Assembly: GCF_916618755.1 (NCBI RefSeq)
Contig: NZ_CAKAKB010000002.1
Coordinates: 62,001-126,000 of the forward strand
Direction of reading: 5' to 3'
Length of the DNA stretch: 64,000 nt
Origin: Actinotalea sp. Marseille-Q4924
Lineage (GTDB): Bacteria; Actinomycetota; Actinomycetes; Actinomycetales; Cellulomonadaceae
In this document: piece by piece, positions 58,308 through 64,000 of the stretch
Layout: the number at the start of each line of letters is the position of its first letter
How positions within the stretch are numbered: the stretch's first letter is position 1
Translations under genes and position numbers: made by a program
The notes under the pieces: model-generated
Databases searched by the model: none
Told to the model about the DNA's origin: nothing
What the model saw: only the letters and a program-made list of their open reading frames with translations

Positions 58308-59206
58308 CGTGGCCCCGGCGCGCGGTGCGGATCGTGAGCGTCCTGGGTGTGCCGGGAGTGCTGGGCGTGCTGGGCGTGGGGCGCGTCCGGCGCAGCCCAC
58401 CCGGTGACGGCCCGCAAGCCGTGGGGTGTCATGCCGAAGGGCAGCTCGAGGCGGTGGCGGCGCAGCAGGTCCTCGTCGCCGAGGAGGGCCCCCGTCGGGC
58501 CGTCGGCCACGACGGTGCCGACGTCGACGACGACCGTGCGCGGGCACAGCTCGAGGGCGAGCGGAACGTCGTGGGTGATGACGAGCTGGGTCACCGGCAG
58601 GCCGCGCAGCACCTCGACGAGCTCGCGTCGCCCGGCCGGGTCGAGGTTGCTCGTCGGCTCGTCGAGGACGAGCACGTCCGGGTCGGTGGCCAGGACCGTC
58701 GCCACGGCGACCCGGCGGCGCTGGCCGAGCGACAGGTGGTGCGGGGGCCTGCCCTCGACGCCGGCCATCCCGACCGCTGTCAGGGCACCGTGCACCCGAT
58801 CCTCCAGCTCGTCGCCGGTCACGCCCAGGTTCGCCGGCCCGAACGCGACGTCGTCCCAGACGGTCTGCGAGAACAGCTGGTCGTCCGGGTCCTGGAACAC
58901 CAGGCCGACGCGGCGTCGGATCTCCCGCAGCGTGGCGCGGTCCTGGGGGGCCAGGCGCAGCCCGCCGACGTCGACCGTGCCCGCGCCACCGGACAGGATG
59001 CCGTTCAGGTGCAGGGCGAGCGTCGTCTTCCCGGCGCCGTTCGGGCCGAGCAGCGCGACGCGCTCCCCGCGCTCCATCACGAGGTCCACGCCGTGCAGCG
59101 CCTGGCGCCCGTCGGGATAGGCGAACGCCAGGCCCCGGACGGCCAGGGCGGGGGGTGCCGGCGTCGTCGTCCCGATGTCATGGAGTGCCGTGACCGGGTG
59201 GCTCAT
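58304..59206 (-). CDS. cbiO: Cobalt/nickel ECF transporter ATPase (CbiO/NikO-like)
   Basis: 300 residues from ATG 59206. Walker A LGPNGAGKTT, FQDPDDQLFSQTVWDDVAFGP (ECF-type Q-loop region), signature LSLGQRRRVA, Walker B VLVLDEPTSNLDP and switch His. The C-terminal tail of about 35 residues is His-rich (DAPHAQHAQHSRHTQDAHDPH), an unusual extension that might bind the transported metal. Energises CbiQ/CbiM, to which it is coupled by a four-base overlap. Confidence 0.92.
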   Translation of the reverse strand: MSHPVTALHDIGTTTPAPPALAVRGLAFAYPDGRQALHGVDLVMERGERVALLGPNGAGKTTLALHLNGILSGGAGTVDVGGLRLAPQDRATLREIRRRVGLVFQDPDDQLFSQTVWDDVAFGPANLGVTGDELEDRVHGALTAVGMAGVEGRPPHHLSLGQRRRVAVATVLATDPDVLVLDEPTSNLDPAGRRELVEVLRGLPVTQLVITHDVPLALELCPRTVVVDVGTVVADGPTGALLGDEDLLRRHRLELPFGMTPHGLRAVTGWAAPDAPHAQHAQHSRHTQDAHDPHRAPGPR

Positions 59207-60084
59207 GCGAGCACCCACCCGACCGCGAGGGTCGTGGCCGCGAGGACGGGCAGGACCGCGGCCACGGCGGGGTGCGTCGTGGCGACAGGACGGGCGGCAG
59301 CGATCCGGAGCCCGCTCCCGCCACCGCGCGCCAGCATCGCCAGGTGCACGCGCTCCCCGCGCTCGTAGGTCCGGACGAAGAGGGCGCCGGCGACGCGCAC
59401 CGCCGCCGCGAGCCGCGCCCGCCGCTGCGGGGGCAGTCCGCGCGCCTCCTGGGCGACCTGCATCCGGTGCAGGTCCTGCCGGACGATCCCGAGGTACCGC
59501 ACCATGAAGGAGACGATCGCCACGAGCGTCCCGGGGACGCGCAGCGTGCGCAGGGCCGCGACGAGGTCGGGGACCGTCGTGGTCCTCGCCAGCACGACCG
59601 ACGCGACCACGCCGAGGGTCGCCTTCGCCAGGACGTTCCATCCCGCGAGGAGCCCGGCCGCCGACAGGCTGAGCCCGAGCACCTCGGTGCGGGGCCCGAG
59701 CGCGACGAAGGGCAGGACGACGGCGAACGTCACGAACGGCAGCTCCACGCTCATGCCGCGCAGCACGGTCCGGGCGGGCAGCCGGGCAGCGACGACGGCG
59801 GCGAGGAGCAGGACCGCGTAGACGCCGAAGGCCCAGAACCAGGCCGCCGGCGTCGCCACGACGACGAGGACGAGGGCGACGTGCGCCACGAGCTTCGCCG
59901 GCGCCGGGAGGCGGTGCACCGGCGACGGGGCGCCGGCACCTGGCGGGGCCGGACGGCTGCGGGCGAGACGCGCGGGAGGCTCGGTGACCCGGTCGACGAG
60001 CCCGACCGCGCCCTGGGAGGCGACGGGGCCGACGGCCTCGACGAGGCCGACGCTGTGACGGTGCACGCCCGGCCGGTCAGCCAC
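59203..60084 (-). CDS. cbiQ: ECF transporter transmembrane protein CbiQ
   Basis: 293 residues from GTG 60084, overlapping the cbiM end by eight bases. Five or six membrane helices from about residue 65 and the two coupling motifs of EcfT proteins: AQEARG and HLAMLARG near the C-terminus, which contact the ATPase. The first 60 residues are polar and Pro-rich. Transmembrane scaffold of a cobalt/nickel importer with CbiO and CbiM. Confidence 0.88.
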   Translation of the reverse strand: MADRPGVHRHSVGLVEAVGPVASQGAVGLVDRVTEPPARLARSRPAPPGAGAPSPVHRLPAPAKLVAHVALVLVVVATPAAWFWAFGVYAVLLLAAVVAARLPARTVLRGMSVELPFVTFAVVLPFVALGPRTEVLGLSLSAAGLLAGWNVLAKATLGVVASVVLARTTTVPDLVAALRTLRVPGTLVAIVSFMVRYLGIVRQDLHRMQVAQEARGLPPQRRARLAAAVRVAGALFVRTYERGERVHLAMLARGGGSGLRIAAARPVATTHPAVAAVLPVLAATTLAVGWVLA

Positions 60085-61132
60085 GAGGTGCTCCGACGGC
60101 GCCGGACACCCCGCGCCGGGAGCGCCCGGCCAGACGGAAGAGCGCCAGACCGACCACCACCGTGGCCGCCACACCGACCAGGCCCGCCGCCCACACCGGG
60201 ATGCCGCCGACCGCGCCGTAGTCGGCGAGCGCGGACGTGCCGAGCAGGTGGTCCCTGGCCGTGCCGAGGAAGCCGGTCTGCTCGGCGACCTGCTCGAGGC
60301 CGTCCGGGTCGGAGCTGGCGAGCGGGGCGCCGACGACGACCAGGAGCACGCTCGCGACGGCCAGCCCGGCAAGGACGACGCGGGGCGCGGGTCGGCGCCG
60401 GGGACCGCCGGAGGTCGGGCGGCCGTGCACCGGGCCCCCGCCGGCGCTCGGGAGCGGCTCCCCGGATGCGCTCGTGAGGACCGGTCGCAGGTCGTGCACG
60501 GCCCGGACGAGGTCGGGACGGACGGCCACCACGGCGCCGACCGTGAGCGCCGTGATCGTCGCCTCGCCTGCACCGATGAGTGCGTGCCAGCCGAGCATCG
60601 CTGCCGTGAGGGCGCCCAGCGGGACCGGCGCGGCACCGCCGGCCGCGTAGAGGGCCACGAAGAGCGCGGCCGCCGCGACCACGGAGGCGAAGGCCCCGAC
60701 CGCCGAGGCGGGGACCGCGGAGCGCGGTCGGCGGGGGAGCAGGCGCAGCGCTGCCCGCGTCGCGAACCACCCGACCGCGACGGCGGTCACGCCGAGGAGG
60801 GTGATGTTCGTCCCGAGGGCCGTCAGGCCGCCGTCGGCGAAGAGCAGAGCCTGGACGAGGAGGACGACGGAGACGCTGAGGACGGCCGTCCACGGCCCGA
60901 CGAGAACCGCGGCGAGCGCCCCGCCCATGAGGTGCCCGCTCGTGCCGAGGCCGACGGGGAAGTTGACCATCTGGCCCGCGAACACGAACGCGGCCGTCAT
61001 GCCGGCGAGCGGGACGGCCCGCTCGTCGAGCTCGTGCCGGCCGCGGTGCAGGGCCACGCCGATCGCCGTCGCGGCCACGACGCCCGTGGTCAGGGAGGTC
61101 GGGACGTCGAGGAAGCCGTCAGGGACGTGCAC
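60077..61132 (-). CDS. cbiM: Cobalt/nickel substrate-binding subunit CbiM fused to a PDGLE domain
   Basis: 351 residues from GTG 61132. The mature N-terminus begins Met-His-Val-Pro-Asp-Gly, where His2 and the free amine form the metal site of CbiM/NikM. Seven helices follow; GQMVNFPVGLGTSGHLMGG gives the conserved His. After a polar linker, residues about 245-345 form the PDGLE domain (SSDPDGLEQVAEQTGF, then a final helix), the counterpart of CbiN/NikN. Fusion of M and N is known in actinomycetes. First gene of a four-gene operon with cbiQ, cbiO and arsR. Cobalt versus nickel cannot be decided. Confidence 0.9.
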   Translation of the reverse strand: MHVPDGFLDVPTSLTTGVVAATAIGVALHRGRHELDERAVPLAGMTAAFVFAGQMVNFPVGLGTSGHLMGGALAAVLVGPWTAVLSVSVVLLVQALLFADGGLTALGTNITLLGVTAVAVGWFATRAALRLLPRRPRSAVPASAVGAFASVVAAAALFVALYAAGGAAPVPLGALTAAMLGWHALIGAGEATITALTVGAVVAVRPDLVRAVHDLRPVLTSASGEPLPSAGGGPVHGRPTSGGPRRRPAPRVVLAGLAVASVLLVVVGAPLASSDPDGLEQVAEQTGFLGTARDHLLGTSALADYGAVGGIPVWAAGLVGVAATVVVGLALFRLAGRSRRGVSGAVGAPRG

Positions 61133-61184
61133 AGGTGGTCCTCCGGGACTGGGGGCACGACCACGACCTCAGCGTCGTGATTCT

Positions 61185-61219
61185 GTATCCAACATATGCA
61201 CACCTGAGCGGATGTTCAA
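61185..61219 (-). promoter_or_regulatory. cbiM promoter with ArsR operator over the -35 box
   Basis: On the minus strand TTGAAC (61219-61214), 17 bases, TATGTT (61196-61191). The imperfect palindrome TGAGCGGATGTTCA (61205-61218) overlaps the -35 and has the TGAnC-N4-GnTCA form of ArsR/SmtB operators. TTGGATAC follows the -10 (61192-61185), a possible second regulator site. Confidence 0.65.
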
Positions 61220-61329
61220 GTATCCCTTCGCACCCGGGTCCAGGGCGGCTCGACGGACGACGGCCCCCGGTCCAGTACTGACCCGCGAACGCCCCGGCCG
61301 AGGAGCTCCTCGTCGGCGGGCGTCGCGGC

Positions 61330-61373
61330 TTGGGCGCAGCGCGCCGAAGGGTGTATCTATGTATCCAAGATAC
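61330..61373 (+). promoter_or_regulatory. MFS promoter with GTATC-CAA-GATAC palindrome
   Basis: TTGGGC (61330-61335), 18 bases, TATCTA (61354-61359). The palindrome GTATC-CAA-GATAC (61361-61373) covers the expected transcription start, suited to repression by a GntR-type protein. Confidence 0.55.
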
Positions 61374-61453
61374 GCGTGCGCCGACGCGCGCGGTCCGCGC
61401 CGAGCGACGCGGGCGGCCGCCGGCGGGGTCCCCGAGCGAAGGGTGGTTCCACG

Positions 61454-62641
61454 GTGGTCGAGCTCTCACGCCGAGAACGGATCGTCGCCTACACCACCGG
61501 CGGCTTCGGCCTCAGCATGAACGCCATCCTCTATCTCCTGGTGCCCCTGCGTGCGTCCGAGCTCGGGGCGAGCATCGGCGTCATCGGGCTGCTCGTCGGC
61601 ACGAAGGCCCTTGCCGAGACGGTGCTCTCGGTGCCGATCGGCGCCTTCATGGACCGCACCGGCCCCCGGAAGGCCCTCCTCATCGGCACGCTCGGCACCG
61701 CGGTCATCGGCGTGGCGATGGCGCTCGCGCCGTCCGTCCTCCTGCTGTTCGTGCTCCAGCTGGCGATGGGGGTGGTCCGGCCGCTGGGCTGGTTGGGCGG
61801 CCAGTCGTACGCCGCCGGGATGCGCGGGGGGAAGTCCCGCGCCTACGACACGGGCAAGTTCGGCTTCGCCGCGAACGTCGGCCAGATCGTGGCGCCGCTC
61901 GTCGCGGGTGCTGTTGCCGGCCTCGCGGGCACGGCGGCGGCGTTCCTCGTCGTCGTGGCGTGGGGCCTGGTCTTCTTCGCCCTCTCCTGGACGCTGCCGG
62001 ACGCGGGCCGGGCCGCGACGACGAAGGACAGCGGGTCCGGCTTCGGCGCCGCCGGGACGCTCCTGCGCATCCAGGGTGTGCAGGTCGTCATGCTGCTGAC
62101 CTTCACCCGGCTCTGGATCCCGGCCGTGTGGTCGGCCTTCTTCCCGCTCTACCTCGTGAGCGAGGGCCTCTCGCCGGCGCTCGCGGGCTCCGTCCTGTCG
62201 TTCATGGGCGTCGCGGCGAGCGTGACCTCGCTGCTGACCGGTCGTATCGCGGCGCTGGGCGGCCCGATCGGTGTCACCGCGTTCTCGCTGCTCGTGTCGC
62301 TGCTCGGGGTCGGGCTCTCCGGGGTGTGGGCATCGGTCCCGCTCGCGTACGTCGTCGCGGCCCTCGTCGGCTTCGGCCAGGGGCTGAGCCTGCCGATGCT
62401 CATCACTCTCACCAGCCAGGCGGTGCCCGCCGAGGTGCGGAGCCTTGCCCTCGGGCTGCGCTCCGGTGTGAACCAGGCAGCCGCGACGCTCGCGCCCGTC
62501 ATCGTCGGCCCGCTCATCGGTGCCACCGGCGCCGGCGTCGGGTTCCCCGTGGCCGCCGTCATCGGGGGGCTGTTCATCGCCGGTGCCCTGGCCAGGGGTC
62601 GGGGAGCGGTCGTGGAGGACGCGGAGAGGCCCGCGACCTGA
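61454..62641 (+). CDS. MFS transporter
   Basis: 395 residues from GTG 61454 with AAGGGTGG upstream. Twelve predicted helices; motif A is GAFMDRTGPRKAL. Helix 5 motif C region is GFAANVGQIVAPLVAGAVAG. The substrate is not clear. The gene is divergent from the cbi operon and has its own palindromic promoter with the same GTATCCAA core, suggesting it belongs to the same regulon as the catabolic island. No partner gene follows on the same strand. Confidence 0.87.
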   Translation: MVELSRRERIVAYTTGGFGLSMNAILYLLVPLRASELGASIGVIGLLVGTKALAETVLSVPIGAFMDRTGPRKALLIGTLGTAVIGVAMALAPSVLLLFVLQLAMGVVRPLGWLGGQSYAAGMRGGKSRAYDTGKFGFAANVGQIVAPLVAGAVAGLAGTAAAFLVVVAWGLVFFALSWTLPDAGRAATTKDSGSGFGAAGTLLRIQGVQVVMLLTFTRLWIPAVWSAFFPLYLVSEGLSPALAGSVLSFMGVAASVTSLLTGRIAALGGPIGVTAFSLLVSLLGVGLSGVWASVPLAYVVAALVGFGQGLSLPMLITLTSQAVPAEVRSLALGLRSGVNQAAATLAPVIVGPLIGATGAGVGFPVAAVIGGLFIAGALARGRGAVVEDAERPAT

Positions 62642-62723
62642 CCGCCGGGAGGAGCCGGCGGCCGGTCGCGGGCCCGTCGAGCGGCCCGGGAGCGACGACG
62701 CGGAGACGCACGTCCCCGGGCCG

Positions 62724-63392
62724 TCAGGCCCAGCTGTCCCAGACGGCGCCGCAGTCGCCGCACTCCACGAGGATCGGTGTGGCGCCCCGCGCGTCGGGCT
62801 CGGAGCGGCTGATCTCGAACGCGGCCGCGGAGCCGCACTCCGGGCAGCTCTCGCCCTGGACCGCCCTGTGCCCGGCTTCGACGGGCGTCTCGGCCACCTC
62901 GACCCGGTAGGAGACGCCGAAGACGACGACGCCGCCCCCGCTCTGGTCCAGCACCGCCTGGACGTCGCTGTCCGTGGTGGGGTTGAGGTCGCCGTCCTGC
63001 ACGGCGACGATCACGTGCGGTGCGTCTGCGAACTCCTGCGACATGCGGGCAGCCGTGAGCGCTGCGACGTCGCCGTCCGCGTTGGCCAGGACGTGCCCCG
63101 GCACCGGCTGCGTGAGCGTCCCGGTGGGCACCGCGTCGGCCGGCAGCGCGTCCCACACGATGGCCCGCAGGCCGCGTCCGGCGTTCGCCGGGTCGACGGG
63201 GCGGAACGGCAGATCCGGCGGGACGACCTCGTGCCCGTGCCCGTGCGCGTGGCCGTGGCCGGTCCCGTGGTCGTGCCCGTGGCCGTCGTCGTGCCCTGGG
63301 TGTTCGCCACGGCCGGGCAGGGGCCCGCGGGTCTCGATGTGCGCTCCCGCCGGGGGCCGGACCGGCTCGTGCTCGTGCTCGTGATGGTCCAC
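62724..63392 (-). CDS. His-rich zinc-ribbon protein of unknown function
   Basis: 222 residues from GTG 63392 with GAAGGAG upstream. The N-terminus is extremely His-rich (16 or more His in the first 55 residues, with HDDGHGHDHGTGHGHAHGHGH). A central region resembles a small beta-rich domain (IVAVQDGDLNPTTDSDVQAVLD, VVVFGVSYRVEVAE). Near the C-terminus CPECGSAAAF and CGDCGAVWDSW provide two CxxC pairs that would bind a zinc ion. The function is not known; the His tract suggests nickel or cobalt storage or buffering, in line with the adjacent cbi operon. It is convergent with the MFS gene and followed upstream by the cupin gene. Confidence 0.7.
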   Translation of the reverse strand: MDHHEHEHEPVRPPAGAHIETRGPLPGRGEHPGHDDGHGHDHGTGHGHAHGHGHEVVPPDLPFRPVDPANAGRGLRAIVWDALPADAVPTGTLTQPVPGHVLANADGDVAALTAARMSQEFADAPHVIVAVQDGDLNPTTDSDVQAVLDQSGGGVVVFGVSYRVEVAETPVEAGHRAVQGESCPECGSAAAFEISRSEPDARGATPILVECGDCGAVWDSWA

Positions 63393-63497
63393 CGTCGCTC
63401 CTTCGTTGGGCGGCGTCCGGGGGCGGACGCGGCCAGGCGGGGTTCGGACACGGCGGTGCCCCGCGACGCCGGGGCGTGCGGGGCACCGCCGTCGTGG

Positions 63498-64000
63498 TCA
63501 GTCCGCGCGGGTGATGAAGCCCTCGGGACCGAACCGCACGCCGTCCTCCGGGTTGATGCTGTAGTGCGAGTACGGCGAGAACTTCTTCGCCGCGATCTCC
63601 TTCTCGACCTCCTCCATCGGCATGTGGATGCCGGCCTCGACCTTCCGGTCCAGCCCCAGCCAGTCCAGCATGCGCTTGTTGGTGATGCCCATGTAGAGAA
63701 CCGGGCCGTCACCGGAGTTCACGTGCGTGTGCCACTGCATCGTGGGGATGAAGAGGAAGTCGCCCTGCTCCCAGGGGTACCGCTCGCCCTGCACCTCGCT
63801 GTGGCCGACACCCTTGATGATGTAGATCGCGGCCTCGTTGTGGTGCTTGTGCAGACGGGTCTGCTGCCCCGGGGCGAGCTCGGAGATGTGCAGCTGGATG
63901 GAGCGGAGCGGCAGGTCGACGTCGCGTGCCGGGTGGCGCCGGTCGCGGTCGGAGTACAGGTCGAGGTGCGGCTGGCGGTGGATGATCGTCTTCGCCTCGA
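63498..64000 (-). CDS. Cupin domain protein, 5' end beyond the window
   Basis: The C-terminal 167 residues of a protein on the minus strand; the start is outside. The cupin core is clear: HKHHNEAAIYIIKGVGHSEVQGERYPWEQGDFLFIPTMQWH, giving the metal ligands of motif 1 (HxHxxE-like: HKHHNE) and motif 2 His in MQWHTHVN. The end of the protein has KKFSPYSHYSINPEDGVRFGPEGFI. This resembles cupin dioxygenases or isomerases acting on organic acids. An N-terminal cupin may lie beyond the edge, as in bicupin gentisate dioxygenase-like proteins. It lies about 100 bases upstream of the His-rich protein on the same strand. Confidence 0.8.
   Translation of the reverse strand, partial: EAKTIIHRQPHLDLYSDRDRRHPARDVDLPLRSIQLHISELAPGQQTRLHKHHNEAAIYIIKGVGHSEVQGERYPWEQGDFLFIPTMQWHTHVNSGDGPVLYMGITNKRMLDWLGLDRKVEAGIHMPMEEVEKEIAAKKFSPYSHYSINPEDGVRFGPEGFITRAD

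Larger units (their letters stand above)
61133..61453. other. Divergent regulatory region, cbi operon and MFS gene
   Basis: No gene. It holds the cbiM leader with a CACGAC/GTCGTG stem-loop (61162-61179), the cbiM promoter and ArsR site, and the MFS promoter (separate entries). The GTATCCAA core occurs twice, at 61185-61192 and 61361-61368. Confidence 0.65.

Overview
The window is very GC-rich, densely packed and uses GTG starts, four-base start/stop overlaps and TANNNT -10 boxes placed 6-8 bases before the start codon (probable leaderless transcripts). Together with the DUF222/HNH, SARP and F420-linked luciferase-like families this indicates the chromosome of an actinomycete (Actinomycetota). 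I cannot name the genus from sequence alone. No rRNA, tRNA, CRISPR array, insertion sequence or phage gene was recognised.

Layout. 0-11 kb: a membrane-protein fragment at the left edge and a 36-residue membrane peptide; a DUF6544 protein; an alpha/beta hydrolase and a PH-like small protein divergent from an ArsR-like regulator through overlapping promoters; a single 1272-residue fusion of the two subunits of the DAB inorganic-carbon pump (DabB antiporter plus DabA zinc subunit) with its own divergent regulator; a TetR/DHA2 efflux pair; a TauE exporter. 11-16 kb: a small exported protein with two copies of a ten-residue motif, divergent from a 1425-residue SARP-STAND-WD40 regulator. 16-25 kb: an amidohydrolase, a GntR regulator followed by the methylcitrate cycle genes prpD, prpB and prpC, a small membrane protein and a DUF222/HNH protein.

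25-57.6 kb is the most notable part: molybdenum cofactor genes (moeA, moaA, moaE, a MocA-like nucleotidyltransferase, an XdhC-like maturation factor); a three-subunit molybdo-iron-sulfur-flavin hydroxylase with a CoxG-like protein; an F420-dependent glucose-6-phosphate dehydrogenase and two more luciferase-like oxidoreductases; and three hydrolases of C-N bonds (YtcJ-type amidohydrolase, isochorismatase-like amidase, hydantoinase/dihydropyrimidinase-like enzyme) plus an alpha/beta hydrolase with an atypical nucleophile elbow. Uptake is covered by an ABC importer, a tripartite tricarboxylate transporter (TctA-TctB fused), and several MFS and EamA carriers. My inference is a catabolic island for an unknown N-heterocyclic or ureide compound: Mo-dependent hydroxylation, F420-linked redox steps, then stepwise ring and amide hydrolysis.

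57.9-64 kb: a cobalt/nickel ECF importer (CbiM-PDGLE fusion, CbiQ, CbiO with a His-rich tail) co-transcribed with an ArsR metal sensor whose likely operator covers the -35 box of the operon; an MFS carrier; a His-rich zinc-ribbon protein; and a cupin gene cut by the right edge. Promoters across the catabolic and metal regions share a GTATCCAA/TTGGATAC or GTATAC core, suggesting common GntR-type control.
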